From NCBI RefSeq assembly GCF_003148625.1, contig NZ_QGGO01000003.1, positions 247,214 to 311,213 on the forward strand: a stretch of DNA of 64,000 nt, in the 5' to 3' direction. Positions 44,482-52,691 of this stretch are shown here, in pieces. Each line of letters starts with the position of its first letter. Within the stretch, counting starts at the first letter, position 1. Below the pieces are notes generated by a model. That model did not search any database. It had not been told where the DNA came from and saw only the letters and a program-made list of their open reading frames with translations. The DNA comes from Arcicella aurantiaca. Its GTDB lineage: Bacteria > Bacteroidota > Bacteroidia > Cytophagales > Spirosomataceae. The translations under genes and the position numbers were made by a program.

Positions 44482-46647
44482 ATGAAAAATAACTCACGCA
44501 GAGACTTCATAAAAGCCACATCTTTGTTGGCAATTGGTTTTTCGTTACCGTCTTTGGGTAAATCAGAAACAACCATTCATAAAATTGATACTACCAATGC
44601 AGCAGCTTTAGGGCTTGAATTGAATCCGTATATTTTAATTAATGATGCGGGAAAAATTACGCTTTTCAATGCTCGTCCAGACATGGGGCAAGGTACGTAT
44701 CAGTCGCTTCCTTTACTTTTGGCGGAGGAATTAGAAGTTACCCTCGACCAAGTAACCATTCAAAATACGGATGGACAAGGTAAATATGGCTCGCAACTTT
44801 CGGGTGGTTCATCTTCTATTCGTACACGTTGGACACCCATGCGTACCGCAGGGGCAGCCGTGCGTGAAATGTTGATTTCGGCTGCCGCTAAAAAATGGCA
44901 AGTTCCTGTAAATGAATGTTATGCAGAAAACGCAAAAGTGATTCATAAGCCTTCTAATAAATCGTTTACTTACGGGGAATTGGTGGAGGACGCATCAAAA
45001 TTAGAAGTTCCGAAAGAGCCAAAACTGAAAGATGCCAAAGATTTTAAATTGTTAGGCAAGTCAGTTCCACGTCCAGAAATTCCTTCAAAAATAAACGGAA
45101 CAGCAGTTTTTGGTTTGGATGCCGTAGTTCCGGGAATGTTGTATGCAACGATAGAACATTCGCCAACGATGCTTGGAAAAGTAGTAAGTTTTGACGGTTC
45201 GGAAGCTATGAAAATTAAAGGCGTAAAATTCGTATTAAAAACTGAACGAAAAATGCCTCATAAAACAGTTGAAGCCGTAGCCGTTGTGGCTGATAATTAT
45301 TGGGCAGCCGCTAAAGGTCGTAAAGCCTTGAAAATCAAATGGGATAGCGAAGGTTCTAACAAAATTTCAAGTGATGCGTATTTTGCTAATTTACAAGAAT
45401 TAGGGAAAACCGCAGGCGAAGTCTATAAAGGAGATACCAAAGGTGATTTTGCGAAGGAATATTCTGGAGCTACTCAAAAAATACAGGCTTCTTACCAAAC
45501 ACCTTTCGTGGCTCATGCTCCGATGGAACCCGAAAATGCTACTGTTTGGGTACAAGGTGATAAGGTAGAATTGTGGGCACCAACGCAAGGACCAGATGGT
45601 TTAATTCCAGAAGTAGCTCAGTATTTGAAAATTAAGCCAGAAAATGTAAAAGTAAATGTGCCATTTATGGGTGGTGCTTTTGGAAGAAGAGCGTATTACG
45701 ACTACGTGATGGAGGCTTTGCATATTTCAAAACAAGTAAATGCACCTATAAAATTAATTTGGACACGTGAAGACGATACCGTTCAAGGACCTTTCCGCCC
45801 TGGTATGTTGTCTGTTATGGAAGGAGGAATTGATGCCAAAGGAGCAGTCGTTGCTCACAATCATAAAATTGTGGGAGCTTCTATTCAGCACCAAGTTTTT
45901 GGAAGTCCTCTTAAAGATATGCCAGATGATTGGGCTTCTGAAACCGCCAATGTTGAGGATAGTCCTTACGATTTCAATAGTAGAAAATTGAGTTTTCATT
46001 TAGCCAAAACTGATATTCCAATTGTTTGGTGGCGTTCGGTATATTCATCTACTACGGCTTTTGGACAAGAAAGTTTTATAGATGAATTGGCTCATGCGGC
46101 TAAAATCGACCCATTGGCTTTCCGTTTAGATATGTTGGCTGAGTCTCCAAGATTTACGAAGGTTTTACAAATTTTAGCGAAGAAGTCAAACTATCATGCT
46201 AAACTGTCAGATAATCAAGCGATTGGCATTGCCGTTGCTCGTTCTTTTGGTACAATTGTAGCTCATGCCGTAACGGTTTCTAAAGACGGGAATGGTGCCA
46301 AAATTGATAAAGTAGTTTCAGTAATTGATTGTGGAATGACGGTCAATCCAGATAATATCAAGGCTCAGACCGAAGGAAATATAGTGATGGGATTAACGGC
46401 AGCTATCAAAAATGGAATGACATTTAAAGATGGACAAGCTGAGCAAACTAATTTTCATCAGTATAATGTTTTGAGAATCAATGAAATGCCAAAAGTAGAA
46501 GTGCATATCGTTGAAAATTCAGAAGCTCCAGGAGGAGTTGGTGAACCAGGTTTACCACCAATTGCACCAGCATTATGTAATGCCATTTTCAATTTGACAG
46601 GCAAACGTGTACGAACTTTACCTTTTGAGATTGATAATATTGTGTAA
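44482..46647 (+). CDS. Molybdopterin-binding subunit of isoquinoline-1-oxidoreductase-like dehydrogenase (IorB-like)
   Basis: 721 aa. Twin-arginine signal SRRDFIKATSLLAIGF (RR at about 6-7), so the complex is exported folded to the periplasm together with the small iron-sulfur subunit. Xanthine-dehydrogenase-family large-subunit domains: GKITLFNARPDMGQGTYQSLPLLLAEELEV, SGGSSSIRTRWTPMRTAGAAVREML, TPFVAHAPMEPENATVW, NVPFMGGAFGRRAYYDYVMEAL and the C-terminal GGVGEPGLPPIAPALCNAI with the catalytic Glu in GEPG. It oxidises an aldehyde or N-heterocycle; the substrate is unknown. Confidence 0.92.
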   Translation: MKNNSRRDFIKATSLLAIGFSLPSLGKSETTIHKIDTTNAAALGLELNPYILINDAGKITLFNARPDMGQGTYQSLPLLLAEELEVTLDQVTIQNTDGQGKYGSQLSGGSSSIRTRWTPMRTAGAAVREMLISAAAKKWQVPVNECYAENAKVIHKPSNKSFTYGELVEDASKLEVPKEPKLKDAKDFKLLGKSVPRPEIPSKINGTAVFGLDAVVPGMLYATIEHSPTMLGKVVSFDGSEAMKIKGVKFVLKTERKMPHKTVEAVAVVADNYWAAAKGRKALKIKWDSEGSNKISSDAYFANLQELGKTAGEVYKGDTKGDFAKEYSGATQKIQASYQTPFVAHAPMEPENATVWVQGDKVELWAPTQGPDGLIPEVAQYLKIKPENVKVNVPFMGGAFGRRAYYDYVMEALHISKQVNAPIKLIWTREDDTVQGPFRPGMLSVMEGGIDAKGAVVAHNHKIVGASIQHQVFGSPLKDMPDDWASETANVEDSPYDFNSRKLSFHLAKTDIPIVWWRSVYSSTTAFGQESFIDELAHAAKIDPLAFRLDMLAESPRFTKVLQILAKKSNYHAKLSDNQAIGIAVARSFGTIVAHAVTVSKDGNGAKIDKVVSVIDCGMTVNPDNIKAQTEGNIVMGLTAAIKNGMTFKDGQAEQTNFHQYNVLRINEMPKVEVHIVENSEAPGGVGEPGLPPIAPALCNAIFNLTGKRVRTLPFEIDNIV

Positions 46648-46717
46648 GATAGTTGTTAGGGTTTAGGAGTTAGGTTTCAGCAACACTTAACAACTCAAAA
46701 TTACATTTTAAAATATC

Positions 46718-46762
46718 AAAAGCCGATAATGCAGACATTTAAAATCTGTATTGTCGGCTTTT
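46718..46762. terminator. Bidirectional intrinsic terminator
   Basis: 18-bp stem AAAAGCCGATAATGCAGA / TCTGTATTGTCGGCTTTT with two G-U pairs, between the convergent oxidoreductase gene and the 125-aa gene. Confidence 0.85.
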
Positions 46763-46810
46763 ATTTGGCTTATAGCCTGCTAAAACCTAATTACTAATAA
46801 CTAAAACCTC

Positions 46811-47188
46811 TCATAAATACTTCGATAAAAATTGATAAAATTCTTTCTTCGTATTTTTAAAATCTGTTGCGGTAAATTCCATCAAATCTTCTAAATTTTC
46901 GTCCGTTTCAATCATTTTAACATTGATATATTTCGGTTGTTCGATGGCATTTTGAATAAGAGCTTCTTCTTTTAATTTTATATCGTGAAGCAATTCATCA
47001 AGATGAGTATTTATGATATAAAATTTATTTTCAAAATGCCCAACTTCTACTTTAATGTCTTTGGATGTATTTTTTGAAGCAACTTCTTCTAATCTTTGTT
47101 TGAAAAATGGTAACTCTGTTTTGTAAAACTCTAACTCTCTGAGCCAATCTTTACACATTACGTGCAAGTGTGAAATGGTATCTTTCAT
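46811..47188 (-). CDS. Hypothetical coiled-coil protein
   Basis: 125 aa, soluble and mostly alpha-helical (HVMCKDWLRELEFYKTELPFFKQRLEEVASK; NTHLDELLHDIKLKEEALIQNA; FTATDFKNTKKEFYQFLSKYL). Family not recognised. It lies downstream of the hemerythrin-like gene and the universal stress genes in the same direction, so it is probably part of the low-oxygen/stress cluster. The single His-rich start (SHLHVMC) might bind a metal, but this is speculation. Confidence 0.65.
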   Translation of the reverse strand: MKDTISHLHVMCKDWLRELEFYKTELPFFKQRLEEVASKNTSKDIKVEVGHFENKFYIINTHLDELLHDIKLKEEALIQNAIEQPKYINVKMIETDENLEDLMEFTATDFKNTKKEFYQFLSKYL

Positions 47189-47287
47189 AATTTTATTTTG
47201 TTGATTTTAATTTTTTAGAACTTATTGGATTATCCTCTTATTATCAGTGATTCTACTAACACCTAATCCCCAACTCCTAAGCCCTAA

Positions 47288-47983
47288 TTAAGCTTTTAAT
47301 TTATTTTCCAATTCCACCACCATCGGCACTAAAACGTGGTCTTCAATGATGGCGTGTTTACGTAATTCAATTTCAAAAAGGTCAACTTGATTCATGAAAA
47401 TTTTGAAAGGTAAAGGAATCGCTTCATCTCCCGAAAATTGTTTAATTATTCTGGAAACTTCTTTCAATTCATCTTCAATTGGTAAGTGACTGGCAATAAA
47501 CTTTTTAATAGAAAAAAATGGGTCAATTGATACGTTTTTGGCACATACTGTTTTTGTTTTTGATGCCAAAAGCATTCGTCTGATGTATGGAAAAAGATAA
47601 CGTTCTTCCATCCGAATATGGGCAATTAATTGATTTTTATAATTGTTGAAGAAGACAATCAGACTACTTAATAGTCGGTGGCTTTCGGTGTATTTCGAGT
47701 AAATATGTAACATAGACTGCTCAATCTCAGGCAGTTTTTTTTCAAGATAATATTGATGAGTTGCTTGTAAATAATTGAGAATATCCTCAATTGAGAATTT
47801 CTGCATTTTTTCATACACAAAATCTTCATCATCGTTATACAATTCAAGAATTAATCCGATTAACTCATGATTCATTTCCCAATTATCGACTGGGTTTTTG
47901 AGGTTAACATTCTCCAATCTTTCAGTTATCAATTGAAGAATTTTGGTGTTATCCATAATATCGTTTACCGATGTCATAGTCAT
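47288..47983 (-). CDS. Hemerythrin-like (RIC/YtfE-type) protein
   Basis: 231 aa. Di-iron four-helix-bundle pattern: MLHIYSKYTESHRLLSSLIVFF, QLIAHIRMEERYLFPYIRRML (H..EE..LFP), SHLPIEDELKEVSRII and LRKHAIIEDHVLVPMVVELE (H...EDH...P). These give the His/Glu ligands expected in repair-of-iron-centres proteins, which restore Fe-S clusters after nitrosative or oxidative damage. Usually under Fnr/NO control, fitting the neighbouring stress and cbb3 genes. The N-terminal 90 residues, including NWEMNHELIGLILELY, are typical of ScdA/RIC-like extensions. Confidence 0.82.
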   Translation of the reverse strand: MTMTSVNDIMDNTKILQLITERLENVNLKNPVDNWEMNHELIGLILELYNDDEDFVYEKMQKFSIEDILNYLQATHQYYLEKKLPEIEQSMLHIYSKYTESHRLLSSLIVFFNNYKNQLIAHIRMEERYLFPYIRRMLLASKTKTVCAKNVSIDPFFSIKKFIASHLPIEDELKEVSRIIKQFSGDEAIPLPFKIFMNQVDLFEIELRKHAIIEDHVLVPMVVELENKLKA

Positions 47984-48051
47984 AATAATGAAGGGGATTA
48001 GAGTTTGATAGTAAGTAAAAAGTGATTGTGAAAAATGTGTGAATTATTGGT

Positions 48052-48172
48052 TAAGGGAAATTGTAAAAAATAACGTACCATATTTGGCTTGGACAAACTT
48101 CCCGAAAGTTTTAAACTTTCGGGAAGTTCAGCGGCGAATAGTTGGTACTTTTAATTTTACAATTTCCCTAAA
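48052..48172. repeat. Nested inverted-repeat element with CTTCCCGAAAGTTT core
   Basis: A perfect 16-bp palindrome (48096-48111 / 48113-48128) nested inside outer arms TAAGGGAAATTGTAAAA (left) and TTTTACAATTTCCCTAAA (right), with a further ACGTACCA/TTGGTAC match. It shares the core of the MITE at 28998-29159. It is between the hemerythrin-like and stress-protein genes. Confidence 0.82.
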
Positions 48173-48221
48173 TTCCTCTTTGTTTTCGCTTTTCGCCAAT
48201 CGCTTTTCGCTTATAAAAAAG

Positions 48222-49055
48222 CTATTTTCTAAAAGTCAGAATTGGCAATTTTGCCTCTTGTACGAAATGCTTGGTAACGCTGGTTTCGAATATTTTTTCC
48301 AAAAATGATTTGTCATGAACCGCCAAAGCCAAAACATTAGGTTTGAAAGTATTGATGTAAGTTTCTAAGCCTTCAATAATGTCTTCTCTTTTGATATTTC
48401 GGATAAGTACATTGTCATCTTTAAATTCTTCTCGTAAATTGTTAACCTTCTCATGCACAACACTTTCGGTGTTTTGTTCAAAGAAATCATTAATGTGAAT
48501 GACCTTATTGAGTGTTTCTAAAGGTTTTACAAGCTCTAAAAAATATTGCGTTGCCGTTGTTTCATCTTCCTTAAAATCAGCGGCATACATTATTTTTTGC
48601 GGCTGCTTAATATGGGTATGCGAAGGAATAACCCAAACTGGACAAAGAGCTTCTTTTACAACTTTTTGAGCATTTGTTCCCAGCCATTTGTCCAAAAAAT
48701 CAGATGCTCCCTTAGTTCCCATTACAATCATATCGGCTTTTATTTCATTGGCTACTTCCACAATTTTATCTGCTGGAAATCCATATTCAGCCCTTTGAGA
48801 AACTCGTGTAGGATGTAAATGAGCATTGGAAATAAATGCCGAAGCAAATTTTTCTAAATCTTGAATTGCCTCCTGTTTATTACTTTCAATGGCACTTTGA
48901 GCTTCATAAGCCATTGGGTTTTCAGGCACCATTGGAATAAAATAGGTATTCAGTACCACAATGTTGGCGTCGTATATTTTTGCTAACATACCTGCATATT
49001 CAGCGGCATGAGTGGCATTTTTACTAAAATCGGTCGGAAAAAGAATCGTTTTCAT
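48222..49055 (-). CDS. Universal stress protein, tandem UspA domains (copy 1)
   Basis: 277 aa with two Usp domains. The first starts MKTILFPTDFSKNATHAAEYAGMLAK and ends with the ATP-binding pattern ADMIVMGTKGASDFLDKWLGTNAQKV..CPVWVIP. The second (IMYAADFKEDETTATQYFLELV ... NVLALAVHDKSFLEKIFETSVTKHFVQEAKLPILTF) has a degenerate nucleotide loop. Cytoplasmic stress survival protein. Paralogue of the next gene (49155-49988). Confidence 0.93.
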   Translation of the reverse strand: MKTILFPTDFSKNATHAAEYAGMLAKIYDANIVVLNTYFIPMVPENPMAYEAQSAIESNKQEAIQDLEKFASAFISNAHLHPTRVSQRAEYGFPADKIVEVANEIKADMIVMGTKGASDFLDKWLGTNAQKVVKEALCPVWVIPSHTHIKQPQKIMYAADFKEDETTATQYFLELVKPLETLNKVIHINDFFEQNTESVVHEKVNNLREEFKDDNVLIRNIKREDIIEGLETYINTFKPNVLALAVHDKSFLEKIFETSVTKHFVQEAKLPILTFRK

Positions 49056-49154
49056 AGCTTTTGAAAGAGTTAAAATTGATGCGTTAAATATGAAATTGTC
49101 TTTGGATATTTTAAGAGATTTACGCTAAATAATAACGGCTACTTGCTAAGAAAA

Positions 49155-49988
49155 TTACTTTCTGAAAGTTAGAATTGGCAACTTTGCTTCCTGTACAAAA
49201 TGTTTTGTTACGCTGGTATCAAATATTTTTTCTAAGAAAGATTTTTCATGAATTGCCAAAGCCAAAACGTCTGGTTTATGGGTACGAATGTAAGTTTCTA
49301 AACCGCTAATAATATCAGCTCTATTTACATTGTGAACGCTTACATCTTCTTTTTCAAATTCATCTTCTAAATAATGCACCATTTCTTGTACGGCATGACT
49401 CACATTTAATTCAAAATAATCATGAATATGAACAATGTTACAAGTAGCTTCTAACGGTTTAGCAAACTCTAAAACCTTTTGCGTAGCTATTACTTCATCT
49501 TCCTTGAAATCAGCGGCATAAATGATGTTTTTAGGATAATTAATAGCTGCATTTTCTGGAACAATCCATACTGGACAAGGTGCATTTTTCATTACTTTCT
49601 GCGAATGTGTACCGAGCCATTTATCAATTGCATTGCTTGCACCTTTTGTTCCCATCACGATAAGACTTGCATTGATTTGTTTAGCGATTTCATTGATTTT
49701 ATCGCCCACAAAACCATATTCAACCATTTGAGTGATGCGGTCGGATACTAAACTGGTTGCTTCAATGAATTTTGCCGTAAAATCTTGTAAATTCTTTTCA
49801 GCGTCTTTTCTGTTTTGCAAGATGAAATTCTCGATTTCATACGGCAATTGGTATTCTGACACCGTTGGAACTGAATATATATTCAACAAGACCACTTTAG
49901 CATTCAAGCGTCTTGCCAACATACCAGCATATTGAGATGCGTGGATGGCGTTGGTGCTAAAATCTGTTGGGAATAGTATCGTTTTCAT
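49155..49988 (-). CDS. Universal stress protein, tandem UspA domains (copy 2)
   Basis: 277 aa when started at ATG 49988 (MKTILFPTDFSTNAIHASQYAGMLARRLNA). Ten extra residues upstream to 50018 lack homology to copy 1 and are rejected. Same two-domain structure: ASLIVMGTKGASNAIDKWLGTHSQKVM..CPVWIVP and a second domain nearly superimposable on copy 1 at its C-terminus (KSFLEKIFDTSVTKHFVQEA). First gene of the minus-strand stress cluster, divergent from the ccoI gene across 170 bp. Confidence 0.93.
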   Translation of the reverse strand: MKTILFPTDFSTNAIHASQYAGMLARRLNAKVVLLNIYSVPTVSEYQLPYEIENFILQNRKDAEKNLQDFTAKFIEATSLVSDRITQMVEYGFVGDKINEIAKQINASLIVMGTKGASNAIDKWLGTHSQKVMKNAPCPVWIVPENAAINYPKNIIYAADFKEDEVIATQKVLEFAKPLEATCNIVHIHDYFELNVSHAVQEMVHYLEDEFEKEDVSVHNVNRADIISGLETYIRTHKPDVLALAIHEKSFLEKIFDTSVTKHFVQEAKLPILTFRK

Positions 49989-50086
49989 GCAATAGTTTTT
50001 TAAAAATTGATATACCAAAATTCACAAAAATTATAGCCTTTCCACATGAGGAAACATAGATGGAAACATGACTTTTATCAGTTTAT

Positions 50087-50105
50087 CCATGAATATTCAT
50101 CATGG
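50087..50105. promoter_or_regulatory. Palindromic candidate operator between the stress genes and ccoI
   Basis: CCATGA-N7-TCATGG perfect inverted repeat, with TGAATATTCA palindrome (50090-50099) overlapping it. It lies in the divergent promoter region of the usp and ccoI genes, a plausible binding site for a Crp/Fnr-type regulator, but the half-sites do not match the classical TTGAT/ATCAA. Confidence 0.35.
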
Positions 50106-50158
50106 TATTTTGGTTGTTGGGCAAGGAACTTTGATGAGAAAATAAGGAAGCGAAAAAA

Positions 50159-52552
50159 ATGACAGCCCCAACTACCGATACCACTCAACTCTGTTTTCAT
50201 TGTGGGATAGAATGTCCTGATGACCATATTCATATCGACGAGAAATATTTTTGTTGTAATGGCTGTAAAACGGTGTACCAAATCTTGGAAGAAAATAACC
50301 TCTGTCAGTATTATGACTTGGAGAAAATGGGTGGGAACTCTCCACAAATCGGTCAGTTTGCTTTTTTAGATAATCCTGTGATAGCTAATGATTTGCTTGA
50401 TTTTCAGAATGATAGCATTTCTAAAGTTACTTTTTATATACCTTCAATCCATTGTAGCTCATGTTTGTATTTGCTTGAAAATTTGTACCGTTTGCATCCC
50501 GCAATCGAGCGTTCGCAAGTAGATTTTTTGAAGAAACAAGTAAGTGTTACCTTTCAACACAAAGACATAACCTTCCGCCAAGTTGCCGAGTTGCTGACTT
50601 CTTTGGGTTACGAACCCATGATGTCGTTGAGCGATGTAGTGAAGGAAAAACAGAAACCAACTTATCGTAAATTACTCACACAATTGGGCGTAGCGGGTTT
50701 TTGTGCGGGCAATATTATGCTTTTTAGTTTTCCCGAATATTTGGGTTTGCAAGATGCCACTTACAAAAATCTGTTTGGTTATTTAAACATCGTTTTGGCA
50801 ATCCCTGTGGTGTTTTATTCTGCTTCGGGCTATTTTGAATCAGTTTATAAAAGTCTCCGAAAAGGTATAATTAATATTGATTTTCCAATTCTGCTGAGCA
50901 TTCTCGTAGCATTTTTTAGAGGCATTTATGAAGTCGTTTATAATAATGGTGCAGGATATTTTGACTCATTAACGGGTTTAGTCTTCTTCTTGTTAATTGG
51001 CAAATGGTTTCAGCAAAAAACGTATAATTTTCTGTCTTTCGAGCGTGATTATAAATCTTATTTCCCATTGGCGGTAACTCGTTTAATGTTTGGAAAAGAA
51101 GAAGCCGTTTCGATTAGTGATTTAAAAAAAGGAGATAAAATTTTAGTAAGAAATGGCGAATTGATTCCTGCTGATTCAATGCTGTATAATGGCAAAGCTC
51201 AAATTGATTACAGTTTTGTAACGGGAGAATCTGCTTTGGAAGAAAAACAATTGGGAGATTTCTTGTATGCAGGCGGGCGACAAGTAGGAGGGACGATTGA
51301 AATGGAAGTTTTGAAAGAAGTTTCTCAAAGTTATTTAACCCAACTTTGGAACAACGATACTTTTCAAAAAGAACAAGATAGTCGGATAAAAACCTTCTCG
51401 AATGCCGTCGGGAAATATTTTACTTTTGGCGTGCTTACTTTGGCGTTTTCGGTGGCTTTATATTGGTATTTGCAAGACCCAAGTAAAATGTTGAATGCCT
51501 TTACTGCCGTTTTAATTATCGCTTGTCCGTGTACCTTGTCGCTGAGTTATCCTTTTGCTTTGGGGAACGGTTTACGTCTTTTAGGAAAACAATATTTCTA
51601 TCTTAAAAACGGAGAAGTAATTGAACAAATGGCAAATTGTGACACCATTGTTTTTGATAAAACAGGGACATTAACCACTGCCGAAGGTTCAAAACCTCAA
51701 TTTTATGGAAGTCGCAAATTATCAAGTTTTGAAGAGCAAATGATTGCTTCATTGGTACGAAACTCTTCTCACCCGATTGCACAAAAAATCAAACATTTAG
51801 TTTCTAAAAATGACTATTTGACGATTGATAACTTTAGAGAAATTGAAGGAAAAGGAATTGAAGGAGAAATTGATGGATTGCCTTTAAAATTAGGTTCAAG
51901 TAAGTTTTTAGGACTTTCAGAAGAACTTGTTAGTCAGCAAAATGCGGAGGCTTCTGTGGCTCATGTTTCTATCAATAATCATTATATGGGTTATTTTTCA
52001 ATGCCTAATTTTTACAGAGAAGGCATAGAAAATACGATTGCTGAGTTGAATAAGAAATATCAGACTTTTTTGCTTTCGGGAGATAATGAAGCAGAACGCC
52101 ACAATCTCGAAAAGTATTTTTCAAGAAAAGAAAATCTATATTTCAATTGTAGTCCACAAGATAAATTGACATTCATTAAAAAACTGCAAAATGAAGGCAA
52201 CAAAGTAATTATGATTGGAGATGGCTTGAATGACGCAGGAGCATTGAAACAAGCCGATGTAGGTATTGCGGTAACCGATGATACGCTCAATTTTACACCG
52301 ATGAGCGACGCTATTTTGAGAGCAGAGCAATTGAGTAAATTACCCAAGTATTTGAATTACAGTGATTTTGGTTTAAGGCTAATTAAGTTTAGTTATATAT
52401 TTTCATTAATGTATAATTGTATAGGTTTGACGTTCGCCATTCAAGGGACACTTTCACCAGTCGTAGCGGCGATTTTGATGCCTGTAAATTCAATCACCTT
52501 AGTAGGCATTGCCTCATTAGGAATGATTTGGGGCGGACGCAAATTAAAATAG
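50159..52552 (+). CDS. ccoI: Copper-transporting P-type ATPase for cbb3 oxidase assembly
   Basis: 797 aa P1B-ATPase. The N-terminal Cys-rich segment LCFHCGIECPDDHIHIDEKYFCCNGCKTVYQIL (about 11-43) is typical of FixI/CcoI, followed by a metal-binding domain with IHCSSCLYLLE (about 99), the membrane CPC motif in IIACPCTLSLSYPFAL (about 456), the phosphorylation site FDKTGTLTT (about 498), and MIGDGLNDAGALKQADVGIAV (about 685). Delivers copper across the membrane for the CuB site of cbb3 oxidase. It stands about 7 kb from the other cco genes, separated by restriction-modification system 2. Confidence 0.9.
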   Translation: MTAPTTDTTQLCFHCGIECPDDHIHIDEKYFCCNGCKTVYQILEENNLCQYYDLEKMGGNSPQIGQFAFLDNPVIANDLLDFQNDSISKVTFYIPSIHCSSCLYLLENLYRLHPAIERSQVDFLKKQVSVTFQHKDITFRQVAELLTSLGYEPMMSLSDVVKEKQKPTYRKLLTQLGVAGFCAGNIMLFSFPEYLGLQDATYKNLFGYLNIVLAIPVVFYSASGYFESVYKSLRKGIINIDFPILLSILVAFFRGIYEVVYNNGAGYFDSLTGLVFFLLIGKWFQQKTYNFLSFERDYKSYFPLAVTRLMFGKEEAVSISDLKKGDKILVRNGELIPADSMLYNGKAQIDYSFVTGESALEEKQLGDFLYAGGRQVGGTIEMEVLKEVSQSYLTQLWNNDTFQKEQDSRIKTFSNAVGKYFTFGVLTLAFSVALYWYLQDPSKMLNAFTAVLIIACPCTLSLSYPFALGNGLRLLGKQYFYLKNGEVIEQMANCDTIVFDKTGTLTTAEGSKPQFYGSRKLSSFEEQMIASLVRNSSHPIAQKIKHLVSKNDYLTIDNFREIEGKGIEGEIDGLPLKLGSSKFLGLSEELVSQQNAEASVAHVSINNHYMGYFSMPNFYREGIENTIAELNKKYQTFLLSGDNEAERHNLEKYFSRKENLYFNCSPQDKLTFIKKLQNEGNKVIMIGDGLNDAGALKQADVGIAVTDDTLNFTPMSDAILRAEQLSKLPKYLNYSDFGLRLIKFSYIFSLMYNCIGLTFAIQGTLSPVVAAILMPVNSITLVGIASLGMIWGGRKLK

Positions 52553-52579
52553 AGTGATTAGAGTTTGTTGTTTGTGGGG

Positions 52580-52612
52580 AAAGGCGACTTCAGTTTTGAG
52601 GTCGCCTTTTTT
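52580..52612 (+). terminator. Intrinsic terminator of ccoI
   Basis: Perfect 9-bp stem AAAGGCGAC / GTCGCCTTT, 12-nt loop, then TTT; 27 nt after the ccoI stop codon. Confidence 0.9.
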
Positions 52613-52657
52613 GTTGGCAATTTACGGTTCGGTAATGTTTTTGTGGGCATTTTTTTT

Positions 52658-52680
52658 TATCTTTGTTACTCAAAGTCAAC
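52658..52680 (+). promoter_or_regulatory. Promoter of methylase 2 with a C-box-like half-site at the start
   Basis: TATCTTTG (52658-52665) fits TAnnTTTG, 26 nt before the ATG. Immediately downstream, ACTCAAAGT (52668-52676) followed by CAAC keeps the ACT-N3-AGT core spacing of the two C-boxes, at the expected transcription start. Binding there would repress the methylase. Confidence 0.45.
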
Positions 52681-52691
52681 ATTAAATAAGG

